From Rathayibacter sp. SW19 (lineage in GTDB: Bacteria; Actinomycetota; Actinomycetes; Actinomycetales; Microbacteriaceae), in the NCBI RefSeq assembly GCF_030866825.1, contig NZ_CP133020.1, positions 2,852,001-2,916,000 on the forward strand: DNA of 64,000 nt, read 5' to 3'. Of the stretch, positions 17,257 through 26,159 are shown piece after piece (the stretch's first letter is position 1; every line of letters begins with the position of its first letter). Both the position numbers and the translations under genes were made by a program. Below the pieces are notes generated by a model. It was given only the letters and a program-made list of their open reading frames with translations, was not told where the DNA came from and did not search any database.

Positions 17257-18264
17257 TCACTCGCCAGTATCAGCGGCCGCCGAATCGGAGCCCAGGTTGC
17301 GAACCGATGACGGCCGGAAGACTGGTGCGGTGTCCGGGAATGACGGGATGTCAATCCGGGCGTGGGTGTGGATCGTCGTCAACGACTGCTTTGCGTGCAT
17401 GGCGATTTCCTGCAGAGTCGTTACCCACATGCCGTCCATGCTTTGCACGCGTTCGATCAGTTGCTCCAGCGCGACCGCCTTCGAGGGCCGTCCTGAGATG
17501 AAGGGGTGGTTGGTCAACACAAAACAACTGCCTGCGCTGTGGTGGGCTTCAGCCTCCAAGGTCCACAGCTCGAGCACCTTGGCTGGGCTCTCGATCACAC
17601 CACTTCCGGTCACTCCGGGGTAGAACGCGTACTGCTCCCAGTCGTCCAATGCCCAGTCGATCGGTACTTCGATCAGATCCCGCCCATCCGCCGCGGCCAT
17701 CGAGAAGCGGTACGGCGCATCCCCGGCATGAAGACTGGAGTCGTAGAGGAAACCACGGTCCATCAAGAGGTCGGGTGTGTGCCAGTTCATTTCCCACCAT
17801 GGCGCTCTGAATCCGACCGGCCGCACGCCCGCGGCCCGTGCCAGCGCGTCAAGGCCGCGTTCAAGGTAGCCCGCTTCGGTCTTAGCGCTGATCCCCTGCA
17901 TGTGTTCATGCAGATAACCATGGTGAGCAATTTCGTGCCCGTCGGCTGCGATCGCGCGCACTATGTCCGGATAGCAGTCAGCGGTAAAACCGGGCACGAA
18001 GAAGGTCGCCCTGACATTGCGCCTGCGCAGGATCTGAAGCAACCGCGGAACGCCGACAGTCGGGCCGTACGCTTGATGCGTCATCAATGACATCCGATTG
18101 CTGAATGCGGGATCCTCGACAAGCATGCCCGACTCGGCGTCGACGTCGAAGGTGAACGCAGCTGCCGCACGATAAGGCTGCGGCCAGGTAATCGGATGAA
18201 GAGCATCACCGATGGCACCCGGAGCCTTCCTAGCGCTCAGATTTTGCGCCTCAACCCCCACCAT
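17257..18264 (-). CDS. PuuE-like polysaccharide-deacetylase-fold (CE4/NodB) hydrolase
   Basis: 335 aa. NodB fold: FTFDVDAESGML (motif 1 Asp), GHEIAHHGYLHEHM (motif 2, His-rich), VGFRAPWWEMNWHTP (motif 3), and WVTTLQEIAMHA near the end. There is no signal peptide, so it acts in the cytosol rather than on wall polysaccharide. The pattern resembles PuuE-type allantoinase and cyclic-imide hydrolases, which open hydantoin-like rings. ATG 18264 overlaps the permease stop (TGATG) and has GAGGTGAT upstream, giving translational coupling. In a creatinase cluster without a recognisable creatininase, this is the best candidate for creatinine or N-methylhydantoin ring opening; that role is an inference. 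Confidence 0.75.
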   Translation of the reverse strand: MVGVEAQNLSARKAPGAIGDALHPITWPQPYRAAAAFTFDVDAESGMLVEDPAFSNRMSLMTHQAYGPTVGVPRLLQILRRRNVRATFFVPGFTADCYPDIVRAIAADGHEIAHHGYLHEHMQGISAKTEAGYLERGLDALARAAGVRPVGFRAPWWEMNWHTPDLLMDRGFLYDSSLHAGDAPYRFSMAAADGRDLIEVPIDWALDDWEQYAFYPGVTGSGVIESPAKVLELWTLEAEAHHSAGSCFVLTNHPFISGRPSKAVALEQLIERVQSMDGMWVTTLQEIAMHAKQSLTTIHTHARIDIPSFPDTAPVFRPSSVRNLGSDSAAADTGE

Positions 18265-19811
18265 CACATCACCTCGTGCTCTGCTACCGGGCCAGCAGCC
18301 GATTCTGTCTTGCTCGAACCCCGTTCGGATAACGTCGCGAGGTAGCACTTGCGGTGCACCAACGGTCCCAGGAACGCATAAATGATCGCACTGGCGAGTC
18401 CGCCGGCCAGCCAGGAGAAGTCCCACCCACCCAACGCTGTTGCCACCCAGCCCTGCATGACAGGGAACGAGCCGTACATGAACAGCCAGGTGGCGAAGAT
18501 TCCGACAAGGAATGCGATCATGCCGGCCCAGTTGATCTCTATGACACGTCGCGTTCCAATCGGGTCGAAGAGCCGATCGACGTTGATGGGGTATTTCTTG
18601 TCAAGCCAGTAGTAGTGCACCAGCATGACTCCAGCCCAGGCAGCAACCCATGCGACAATAGCGCCGAGCCACGTATCAACTGTTGAGGCGAACCCTGCCT
18701 GGAAGATCAGCACGATCAGGAGAATCAGGGAGAAGACGCCGACGAAAAGATTCAGGTTCTTCCGACTGACCTTGATGTCGAGCGCCTGGGTGGCCATCGA
18801 GAATGTGTACACGTTCAGAATGTTCGTGGCGATCGGTCCGTGGAGAACCAGCAGCAGAACGGGGATGGCCAGCGCACCGTAATTTTCCACGATCAACTGT
18901 CCAGGATCGGCCGTGGCCGACTTGGTGGCGAGTGTCGCTCCGAGGATGCCCAGCCAGACGGTTGGGATGAGCTGACCGAACACGGAATACCAGTACAGTT
19001 TGCTCTTCGGTACCGACTTGCTGACGAAGCGTGAGTAATCGGCGGCGTAGGTGAACCACGTGATTCCCCAACCGATACCGATCACGGTCATCACCGCCGT
19101 CATCGCGGCGATTCGGGGACCGCCCTCCAAGATGTGACCGGACTGGCCGGCATAGCCCCAATTGATGTTCATGCCGAACCAAGCGACGAATGACATCACC
19201 GCGAGAATGGCAAGCGTGAATGGCACCGACCACCGCTCGAAGGCAGCGATGGCTTTGTATCCGAGCCAAGCAATGAAGACTTGAACGACCATGATGAATG
19301 TGGCCACGCCGATCTTCCACCCATAATTATCCGCGTGAGGGTTGACCCACCCCAGTTGAGCGATGAGCGCCATGACGAGATCCAGAACGACCCACGTGTT
19401 GATGGCGCACCAGCCGATCACGAGAAGTGCCTGAATAGTCGACGGAAGGTAATTGCCGCGTCGCCCGAATGGTGCTCGCCCGAGGACCATCGCGGTCGCT
19501 CCGGTGCGCTGGCCCAACAAGACGAAGAAACCGAATACGCCCATCCCGATGATATTTCCGATCACGAGAACGGTGACTGTATCGGCAAAACCTAAGCCCA
19601 GTTGGATGCCGAGGGCTCCCAGGACCCAGTTGATCGGGGCAATATTCGCTCCAGCCCAGATCCAGAACTGCCCGTTGACCTTGCGGGTTCGGGCGGACTC
19701 AGGAATGTACTGAAGCTGCGCCTCATAGTCGGGGGTACCCAACAATGCATCGCTCTCGGTGGGGCCACTACTCGACGCGGGTAAAGTTTGATGCGGCATC
19801 ATTGCCTCCAT
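18264..19811 (-). CDS. NCS1-family nucleobase/hydantoin-type permease
   Basis: 515 aa (or from the in-frame ATG at 19802), 12 spans. NCS1 signatures include FWIWAGANIAPINWVLGALG (TM1), MVLGRAPFGRRGNYLPS, and GWGITWFTYAADYSRFV in the middle. NCS1 carriers move cytosine, purines, allantoin, hydantoins or thiamine with Na+ or H+. It is coupled by a TGATG overlap to the CE4-like hydrolase, which suggests import of that enzyme's ring-shaped substrate. Divergent from the PucR gene with a palindrome in between. Confidence 0.88.
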   Translation of the reverse strand: MEAMMPHQTLPASSSGPTESDALLGTPDYEAQLQYIPESARTRKVNGQFWIWAGANIAPINWVLGALGIQLGLGFADTVTVLVIGNIIGMGVFGFFVLLGQRTGATAMVLGRAPFGRRGNYLPSTIQALLVIGWCAINTWVVLDLVMALIAQLGWVNPHADNYGWKIGVATFIMVVQVFIAWLGYKAIAAFERWSVPFTLAILAVMSFVAWFGMNINWGYAGQSGHILEGGPRIAAMTAVMTVIGIGWGITWFTYAADYSRFVSKSVPKSKLYWYSVFGQLIPTVWLGILGATLATKSATADPGQLIVENYGALAIPVLLLVLHGPIATNILNVYTFSMATQALDIKVSRKNLNLFVGVFSLILLIVLIFQAGFASTVDTWLGAIVAWVAAWAGVMLVHYYWLDKKYPINVDRLFDPIGTRRVIEINWAGMIAFLVGIFATWLFMYGSFPVMQGWVATALGGWDFSWLAGGLASAIIYAFLGPLVHRKCYLATLSERGSSKTESAAGPVAEHEVM

Positions 19812-19893
19812 AGCTTGTGGTCATTCGATCGGGATGTCGATTGGCCGGCTTGGTCCAAGGTAGGCCGCGCCTCGCGCAGCACACAACATACAA

Positions 19894-19926
19894 TGTGTCT
19901 AGTACTCTTTTCAAAACTAGGACACA
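19894..19926. promoter_or_regulatory. Candidate PucR operator: inverted repeat between permease and pucR-like genes
   Basis: TGTGTCTAGT (19894-19903) faces ACTAGGACACA (19916-19926), an inverted repeat broken by one extra base, with 12 bp between arms. It lies 5 bp before the PucR-like start and about 80 bp before the divergent permease start, a good position to control both. Confidence 0.5.
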
Positions 19927-19931
19927 TCGTC

Positions 19932-21509
19932 ATGCCATTGTCTCTTCGTGAAGTCTTGCTGCATCCGGCGTTGGCGCCTGGCAAACCGGTGCTCCGGGCC
20001 GGCTTTGAGTCGGCCGAAACAGCCCAGGTGCGGTGGGTGCACTCCAGCGAGGTACTGGACATCGCGGCGCTGCTACGCGGCGGTGAATTTCTGCTGACCG
20101 GTGGCACGAACCTGATTTCGGCCTCAGCGAACCAGCAGGTCGACTATGTCGCGAGTCTGGCCAAAAGGAAGATCGCAGCCCTGGCCATTGAAACAGGGCC
20201 GCATCTGCGCACGTTGCCGCCCGAAATGATTCGCGCTGCGCAATCAGCGGGACTCCCGCTCGTGGAACTACGCAAGGTCGTCCCATTCGTCGACGTGGCG
20301 GAATCTATCAATAGTGTCCTAGTCGGGGAATCCGCCTTGCGACTCCAGCAAGCCGACCTCATCTCGCATGCGATCGCGGCGGAACTCGCAGAGGGCCACG
20401 GGTTGGATCAACTACTGGCAGTGCTGGCGGAGCTCACCGGTACCGATGTGACCCTGACCGGCATGATGGGCAATCTTCTCGGTGCAGCCGTCTTCGGCGA
20501 TCGCACCGCAAACACCGCTGCGCAGGGCATTGATATCGAGGTGCCCATTCGCGGCGGCGTGACAGGAAATCTGCATATCGACGTTCCGGCGGGCACCGAT
20601 GCGGTCATGGCCCGTGTAGCTGGCGAACGTGTGATCGACATCCTGTCTTTGTCATTGCTCTGGCAACACCCGCCGACGTTGCAGGAAGCGGCGCGTGCGG
20701 AATTATTCCGGGCCATCGCCGTTCGTGGGGCCCGCTGGCGCATTCCACAATTGTCCGCTGCGGCCGGCCTCGATTCGGCCGATCCGATGATTGCTATCGT
20801 CATACGCGCATTGGGCGCGACTCCTCAGCCGTTCAGACCCGAGCGCATCCTCAGCCGACCTAATCGAACCGTGTTGATCCATTCGGACAGCAACGAAACT
20901 CTCGCCCTCGTGGTACTGCAGCACGATATCGCACGCACCCAACGGTCTCAGCTAGTCGGCGACCTGACCGATGCGATTGCGGGGCACAATCATGTGGCAT
21001 CCGTAGGCCCATTGGTTGCCGAAATGGGTGAGGCCCCGGACTCGGTAACCGAAGCCAGATTGGCACTGGACATAGCCTCTCTCCGACACCACAATTGGGC
21101 ACACAGTGATGCCGGAAGCGAGACACGGCCCACGACGTTTTTCGCGGCCGGCACGGTGGTCGACGCCGAATCCGTGGCCGTAGAGCGATTGGCACATCGC
21201 AACATTCGCGCAGAAGTCCGTGCCTCCTTCGTCCATGCGCTGCTGTCGGACCTCATCGAGAACGACAGAGCACGAGACGGCCAACTGCTTGAGACACTCA
21301 ACCGTTGGCTGGATTACGGGTGCAACGCTTCGGAGGCCGCACGGGCGCTGCATATCGAGCGACAATCAATGCACAATCGGCTTACCCGAATATTCGCACT
21401 GATCGGTGGCGACCCCCGAGGAACCGGGCGGCTGGCCGGATTACACCTGGCGACACGATTGGCACGCACATTTCAACCGCTACCCAGTCGGGCGGGCCCG
21501 AATACATAG
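19932..21509 (+). CDS. PucR-family transcriptional regulator
   Basis: 525 aa. The N-terminal PucR domain has LREVLLHPALAPGKPVLRAG and SSEVLDIAALLRGGEFLLTG. A GGDEF-like/CdaR central region follows, and the C-terminal HTH_30 domain reads LLETLNRWLDYGCNASEAAR then LHIERQSMHNRLTRIFAL. ATG 19932 starts at the conserved MPLSLREVL; longer forms lack the family N-terminus. PucR proteins control purine, allantoin and related nitrogen catabolism, which fits the divergent NCS1-CE4-creatinase genes. Confidence 0.88.
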   Translation: MPLSLREVLLHPALAPGKPVLRAGFESAETAQVRWVHSSEVLDIAALLRGGEFLLTGGTNLISASANQQVDYVASLAKRKIAALAIETGPHLRTLPPEMIRAAQSAGLPLVELRKVVPFVDVAESINSVLVGESALRLQQADLISHAIAAELAEGHGLDQLLAVLAELTGTDVTLTGMMGNLLGAAVFGDRTANTAAQGIDIEVPIRGGVTGNLHIDVPAGTDAVMARVAGERVIDILSLSLLWQHPPTLQEAARAELFRAIAVRGARWRIPQLSAAAGLDSADPMIAIVIRALGATPQPFRPERILSRPNRTVLIHSDSNETLALVVLQHDIARTQRSQLVGDLTDAIAGHNHVASVGPLVAEMGEAPDSVTEARLALDIASLRHHNWAHSDAGSETRPTTFFAAGTVVDAESVAVERLAHRNIRAEVRASFVHALLSDLIENDRARDGQLLETLNRWLDYGCNASEAARALHIERQSMHNRLTRIFALIGGDPRGTGRLAGLHLATRLARTFQPLPSRAGPNT

Positions 21510-21878
21510 GCGTGATCGGGAACCCGACGCCTCCCCTCGAGCACAGCAGGGCCGCCGGAACGACAGTTCGACGCGTTGACGCGCCACACATGGCAGGTGA
21601 ATACCGAGGCGCATCCGTCCGTCGTCGGTATCGCGAGCGACGAACTATTCAGCCGAGCCGGACTCGCGGCATGAACTAGACTTAAGCGTAGCTCAACCCC
21701 AACAACACGCCCGGCCAAGCATTCGAGCCAAGGAACTTCCGCTGCCCTGTCTGACAATGGTCAAGGTAAGACGGTCACCGCATTTGAGGACGACGACCAT
21801 TCGGTGCGGGTACGCCCACCGGACAGACTTGCAGTTCCGGCGAGATTGGTGACACGTCCCTATTGGGCCGATCGACTG
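21510..21878. other. Intergenic stretch without a recognisable gene
   Basis: About 370 bp. No frame here has family-like composition or a ribosome-binding site, and no strong hairpin was seen. It separates the PucR gene from decayed sequence. Confidence 0.4.
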
Positions 21879-22112
21879 TCAGTTGTTCTTCAGCTCCTCG
21901 GCGAGCATCACGATGATCCCGCTGGGACCGCGGACGTAGATGAATTTGTAGACGTCCTGATAGGTCGCCGCACTGCGAAGTAAACGGCAACCGTGCTTCG
22001 CGGCTATCGCAAGGGCTTTGCCGATGTCGCCGACTGAGAACGCGACGCGGTGCATGCCGATCTCGTAGGGACGAGTGGGCTGCGACTCGATCGGTTCGGG
22101 GTGGACGGATTC
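21879..22112 (-). pseudogene. C-terminal fragment of a VOC (glyoxalase-fold) protein
   Basis: About 77 codons: PTRPYEIGMHRVAFSVGDI, LAIAAKHGCRLLRSAATYQ, VYVRGPSGIIVMLAEEL-type end (here FIYVRGPSGIIVMLAEEL). The VOC metal His (GMHRVAF) and the terminal Glu are present, but the N-terminal half of the domain is missing. The frame upstream encodes the unrelated end of the next gene. A 5'-truncated remnant. Confidence 0.6.
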
Positions 22113-22218
22113 TAGCGGTGGTCGCAACACCGCTGCCTCGCGGGCCGCTCTTGCTTGACACCCGCGGCTGTTGTCGGATTCCGGATACGATTGCGGCACA
22201 CGTGAATCGCGGGCCGTG

Positions 22219-23112
22219 TCATTCCGTCGTTTCATCACGTCGCCAAGATCGTCGCCATCCCAGTACGCCCGCAAGGACAACGGCGGCGACCTCAGCGATG
22301 AGGTCGACGCCTCCCTTGATATCGATGGGTTCCCCTGCGCCAATGCGGAGGCCGACCGCCTCGTCGGCGCCATGACCGGTGTCGAGGGGCAGGCCGACGG
22401 TGACGGCGTAGATGTAGATGCCGATCAGCGCGACGTTGACGACGATGATCGCGCTCATCCCAAAACCGTCGACTACACCAGGAGGGCCCACGATCACGAG
22501 GCCTGCAAGGGCGAGTTGAGCAATGCCGGCCGCCAGGAAACCGGCGCCGAGGATGGTGGACTCAGCGAGGTGCTCGGAGGTGAGGATCAGGTGGATACTC
22601 GCAGCACTGAGCAGCAGCAGTGCGAGCACCAGCCGCACGATGATCCGGGCACCCAGGCTGCCAGACGCTGCTGGCGCCAGCACGACCGCAGCGATGAGCA
22701 CGAGCGCACCGGCAGCCATGAAATAGGGGCCGACGCCTGCGACGGGCGTCGTCAAGGCCCCGGCGACGCCGGGCGCGGAAGCGTACGACTGGATACGGAT
22801 GGCGCTGTACACGCTGTCGACGAGTACGCCGCCGGCAGCAATCCCGGCGAGGGACTGGAGCACACGGGCACCGCCGTGCCGATCGGCGACGTACAGCACG
22901 GCCACAGCGGCGAGCATGATTGCGGCGAGGAATCCGCCGTCCACGGAGAACCCAGGAATGATCGTGAGACCGTTGAAGACCGTCAGCCACGGCAGCACGC
23001 AGCCCACGGCCCCGAGCGCGAGCGCGAGCGCGATGAGGGCATGGGCTGTAGCGCGGCGCGTCACCGTGAGGCCGGAGATCCGGAGTGTGGACGTGTTGGT
23101 GTGCGAAGTCAT
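22219..23112 (-). CDS. Integral membrane protein in a SigK-type operon
   Basis: 297 aa from ATG 23112 (AGGAAAGG, 8-nt spacer). About eight hydrophobic spans are visible, with a loop SYASAPGVAGALTTPVAGVG, EHLAESTILGAGFLAAGIAQ and a long C-terminal DTGHGADEAVGLRIGAGEP loop before the last helix. It follows the secreted-protein gene 23251-23901 by 138 bp on the same strand and so probably shares its SigK-like promoter. The family is not recognised; possible partner or anchor for the secreted protein. Confidence 0.6.
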   Translation of the reverse strand: MTSHTNTSTLRISGLTVTRRATAHALIALALALGAVGCVLPWLTVFNGLTIIPGFSVDGGFLAAIMLAAVAVLYVADRHGGARVLQSLAGIAAGGVLVDSVYSAIRIQSYASAPGVAGALTTPVAGVGPYFMAAGALVLIAAVVLAPAASGSLGARIIVRLVLALLLLSAASIHLILTSEHLAESTILGAGFLAAGIAQLALAGLVIVGPPGVVDGFGMSAIIVVNVALIGIYIYAVTVGLPLDTGHGADEAVGLRIGAGEPIDIKGGVDLIAEVAAVVLAGVLGWRRSWRRDETTE

Positions 23113-23250
23113 CTTGAGAACCTTTCCTATCGGGAGAGGAGTGGCCGGCGTGATCAAGCCGGCGTGAGTGGTGAGGGTGGAGGAATCCGGTGGGCTCCGG
23201 TCGGGTCGCGGCGCAACTCACGCAGCGGCCCGCCCGGAGGCACCTGTGGG

Positions 23251-23901
23251 TCAGCGCGGTCCGACGACGTTGAAGAACAGATACAGGTTCGTCGGGATCG
23301 GGCCGAGCACGCCGCTCGACGGATCAGCGATCAGGCTGTTCATCACCCCCTCCGACTTCCCGGCGGCGAGTTGCGACCATGCCGCCTGGTTGGTGACAGC
23401 GACGACCTTCACGTCCCACCATCCGCCGGCGGGACCGTCGAGGATGTGACTGTGGGCGGGAAGAGCGACATCGGCCACGGCGTTGGGCGATGCGCCAAGC
23501 GCGCCAGCGATCCGCGAGAGGTCGATGGTCAACGGGTGGTTCGGGCACGACGCAACGGCACACATCGGCGCCGGGCTCGGGTTGGCGAACAGCGGAACCA
23601 GCACAAAAAGCGTCGAGCGGTCGGCGTTGGCGACCGGCCCACGATTGGCGTCGGTACCGACTTCGCAACCGCTCGGCGCGCTCGAGGCGACGCTGGTATC
23701 ACAGAAGAAGTTCTGTGAATACTGTATCGTCACGGTCTCGCCGTTGCTCCAGGCCGGCGTCTGCGCCGATGAAACAGGCAGCACGGTTGACCTGGCCGCG
23801 AATGCCGCGGTCGAAATCGACAGCGTTGCGATAATCGCACCGGTGAAGACTGATGCGACGATCCCGAGGCGGCGTCTACCGCCCTTAGTTTTTATATCCA
23901 C
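23251..23901 (-). CDS. Secreted protein of unknown function under a SigK-like promoter
   Basis: 216 aa from GTG 23901 (GGGAAAG upstream). A Sec signal peptide is clear: basic KTKGGRRR, hydrophobic IVASVFTGAIIATLSIS, and an AFA-A cleavage site near residue 35. The mature part has CDTSVASSAPSGC, a pair of cysteines in CAVASCPNHPLTIDLSRIAG, AHSHILDGPAGGWWDVKVV and ends LYLFFNVVGP. The four cysteines suggest disulfides, which is notable because the same sigma factor appears to drive dipZ. Function unknown. Confidence 0.65.
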   Translation of the reverse strand: MDIKTKGGRRRLGIVASVFTGAIIATLSISTAAFAARSTVLPVSSAQTPAWSNGETVTIQYSQNFFCDTSVASSAPSGCEVGTDANRGPVANADRSTLFVLVPLFANPSPAPMCAVASCPNHPLTIDLSRIAGALGASPNAVADVALPAHSHILDGPAGGWWDVKVVAVTNQAAWSQLAAGKSEGVMNSLIADPSSGVLGPIPTNLYLFFNVVGPR

Positions 23902-24000
23902 GATCTTTCCCTTCGCAGTCGCGGCCTCAGATGAGGTACGAATTGTCGTCGATACAGCGACGGGCGACCGCGGACTCGACACTGATCTCGGCAACGGGTT

Positions 24001-24028
24001 ATTCGGAGCGGCCGCCAAAACTGGATTG
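24001..24028 (-). promoter_or_regulatory. SigK-type promoter for the secreted/membrane protein operon
   Basis: On the minus strand: -35 CAATCC (24023-24028), 16-bp spacer, -10 CCGAAT (24001-24006). This closely matches the mycobacterial SigK consensus as I recall it (CCATCC, 16-17 bp, CCGAAT). It lies about 100 bp before GTG 23901. Confidence 0.65.
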
Positions 24029-24135
24029 GTCCGTCTCGAAAAATGATCTGGACTCGGCAGGTTCAACCGGTACTCGCACCATCTGCTGGCTGGCCACGTT
24101 AGGGTAGCCGGTCGCGGCGCGCGCGCCCACCTGCA

Positions 24136-24738
24136 ATGCTGGTAACCGTGCGTAGCGAAACCATTGGATCGGCGGATGATGCCGACGCGCCGCCGACGAG
24201 CGCTGATGGGCTTCTGTTGCGCACCGCGCAGGGCGACCAGGCGGCGTTCGGTGAGCTTTACGACCGGCTGGCCGCTCGGGTTCTGGGCACGATCCGTCGA
24301 CTTCTGATTGATCCGGCGCAATCGGAAGAGGTTGCGCAGGAGGTGTTTCTGGAGGTGTGGCAATCCGCTGCGCGCTTTGAACCGAATAAAGGTGGAGCGG
24401 CAACCTGGGTTCTCACGATGGCGACGAGGCGGGCGATTGACCGGATTCGGTCGGCGCAGGCCTCCCGCGATCGCGATACCCGGATCGGCATCCGCGATTT
24501 TCATGCGGTCTCCGACGAGGTTGCCCAGACCGTCGAGATCAGAATCGAGCGAGAGAGAGTGGGCGCGGCCATGGAACAGCTGACCGATACGCAGCGCCAG
24601 GCGATCTCTCTTGCCTATGACGGTGAATACACGCACAGCGAGATCGCGCAGCTGCTGGGCATCCCGATCGGCACAGTGAAAACGCGGCTGCGTGATGGGA
24701 TGATTCGATTGAGAAACGAATTGGGGGTGGCACCGTGA
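24136..24738 (+). CDS. sigK: ECF RNA polymerase sigma factor SigK
   Basis: 200 aa. Region 2: FGELYDRLAARVLGTIRRLL, EEVAQEVFLEVWQSAARF, ATWVLTMATRRAIDRIRSAQ. Region 4: LTDTQRQAISLAYDGEYTHS and IAQLLGIPIGTVKTRLRDGM. Identification as SigK rests on the domain pattern, on the adjacent RskA-type anti-sigma gene (ATG/TGA-type overlap at 24735-24738), and on dipZ and fasciclin genes nearby, as in Mycobacterium. A shorter start at GTG 24148 is possible. I found no SigK-type promoter before this gene, so autoregulation is not evident. Confidence 0.88.
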   Translation: MLVTVRSETIGSADDADAPPTSADGLLLRTAQGDQAAFGELYDRLAARVLGTIRRLLIDPAQSEEVAQEVFLEVWQSAARFEPNKGGAATWVLTMATRRAIDRIRSAQASRDRDTRIGIRDFHAVSDEVAQTVEIRIERERVGAAMEQLTDTQRQAISLAYDGEYTHSEIAQLLGIPIGTVKTRLRDGMIRLRNELGVAP

Positions 24739-25574
24739 CCGACTTCGACGACCCGTCGCTGTTGGCGGCCGGCCATGCGTTCGGTTCGTTGACGCCTCGG
24801 GAGCGTGCCGAGTATGAGGCGTATCTGGCGCGCTCGGCGGATGCGCGCCGCGAGGCCGCCGCATTCGAGGCGGTGGCTGCAGCTCTAGACAACGATGTTG
24901 CGGAGGCGACTCCGTCGGCCGCGCTCAAGGCTCGGTTGATGGCGCAGGTCGCCGGCACGCCGCAGTGGGCAGCGAGCGACTCACCAGAGACGGCAAGCGC
25001 TGCCGCGCAGTCTGCGAGGGTGACCGAAGTCTGGTCCGTGGCCGATTCCCGCGCCACCGACTCGACCGCCGGTTCTCCCCCAACGTCGGCGGATGCGCGG
25101 GCCCGGGCGCGCTGGTTCCGCCGACCTGGCGTCATTCTTGTCGCCGCGGCCGCGGCCGTCGCGCTTTTCGCCGGCGGTACCGGTGTGGGAATCGCCGTGG
25201 GGAACGGTTCGTCTGCCGTGCAGCAGCAGGCCGCGACATTGGCTCAGATCAGCGCCGCCTCCGACGCCCAGCGTGCCAGCGAAGCGGTCGCCGGCGGCGG
25301 CTCCGCGACCCTGATCTGGTCACAGCAGTTGGGCGAATCCGCCGTAGTGCTCGACGGGCTGCCGCAGGCACCTGCCGGCAAGACCTATCAATTGTGGTAC
25401 ATCGGCCAAGGTTCCGTGGTGTCGGCCGGCCTGGTCACGATCCGGTCGGACGAGAGGACGTGGCAGGTTCTGAACGGCCGGATGGCCGCCGGGGACACCG
25501 TCGGCATCACAATCGAACCCGCGGGCGGCTCGAAGGCACCGACTACCAAGCCGATCGTCGCCATCGCCAGTTAG
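24735..25574 (+). CDS. rskA: Anti-sigma-K factor RskA
   Basis: 279 aa starting GTG 24735, overlapping the sigK stop. The N-terminal zinc-less anti-sigma domain has LLAAGHAFGSLTPRERAEYE. A long Ala/Ser linker is followed by one membrane span (VILVAAAAAVALFAGGTGVG, about residues 130-150) and an extracytoplasmic RskA domain with LIWSQQLGESAVVLDGLPQ, PAGKTYQLWYIGQG and TVGITIEPAGGSKAPT. It holds SigK at the membrane until proteolysis releases it. The length and domain order are as expected. Confidence 0.9.
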   Translation: MTDFDDPSLLAAGHAFGSLTPRERAEYEAYLARSADARREAAAFEAVAAALDNDVAEATPSAALKARLMAQVAGTPQWAASDSPETASAAAQSARVTEVWSVADSRATDSTAGSPPTSADARARARWFRRPGVILVAAAAAVALFAGGTGVGIAVGNGSSAVQQQAATLAQISAASDAQRASEAVAGGGSATLIWSQQLGESAVVLDGLPQAPAGKTYQLWYIGQGSVVSAGLVTIRSDERTWQVLNGRMAAGDTVGITIEPAGGSKAPTTKPIVAIAS

Positions 25575-25693
25575 GGTGCCGCAGCGAGGAATCGGCGGGC
25601 TTCAACACGCTGGCGCCGATACCCGCCTCGCTCACCGGACAGTTAACGGGCCGCAGGGCACGACCCGCAGGGCAGCCCGTGCGAGTCGATCCC

Positions 25694-26142
25694 TCAGCGG
25701 TTCTCGGGTACGAACTGGGCGGCGATGAAGGATGGCCGGCCGGGTCGGCCGGGTCGGCCAGGACGGCCGATCGCGCACATGGCGCATCCCACGGTCCAGT
25801 CAGAACCGACCCGGCGAGCTCGCGGGCTCTGGTCGCGACGGCGTCCACAGCGTCGACGGCGAAGGAGATGCTCCACCGCGCCGGTTCGCCGTGGCGGGGT
25901 ATGATCGCTGCTACGACCTCCTCGGTCAGCCCCATCTGCCTCATCCTCGCCCGCATCGCATGCCCGGGTTGAGTTATTCGAGGTGGTCGCCGTAGCCCGG
26001 CGGCGCCCACATCGGCGAATCAACGTCGATCGTCTTCCAGCCACGTAGCAGCTCGATGTGGCACGTGGGCCCGGTCGCGCCCGCCAGGCGCGTGTCGGTG
26101 GTGAGCAATTCGGTGACGTCGGTCAGGTCATCTCGGCCGGGC
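25694..26142 (-). pseudogene. Decayed two-domain VOC-family protein
   Basis: Fragments in several frames read in order: DVTELLTTDTRLAGATGP, then CHIELLRGWKT and DSPMWAPPGYGDHLE followed by a stop, LNPGMRARMRQMGLTEEVVA, WSISFAVDAVDAVATRAREL, LTGPWDAPCARSAVLADP, and AAFIAAQFVPENR-like end (here FIAAQFVPENR). This is the order of a glyoxalase-fold two-domain protein with an internal stop, frameshifts and a shortened first domain. It fills the space between rskA and dipZ. Confidence 0.55.
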
Positions 26143-26159
26143 TATCCGGATGTCAACGC

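Noticed and set aside
15951..17501. 516-codon plus-strand frame opposite the creatinase gene
   Set aside because: The minus strand encodes a full creatinase with family motifs throughout; the other strand has Arg/His-rich shadow composition.
22171..23718. 515-codon plus-strand frame opposite the SigK-operon genes
   Set aside because: No family-like sequence; the minus strand has a signal peptide, SD sites and a promoter.
24029..24135. SigK-type promoter before sigK
   Set aside because: No CAATCC/CCGAAT pair with 16-17 bp spacing was found; a CCATCT there is followed by an unrelated -10 region.
23902..24864. Long N-terminal extension of the secreted protein across the sigK promoter region
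   Set aside because: It would destroy the signal peptide and run antisense through sigK; the GTG at 23901 has an SD site.
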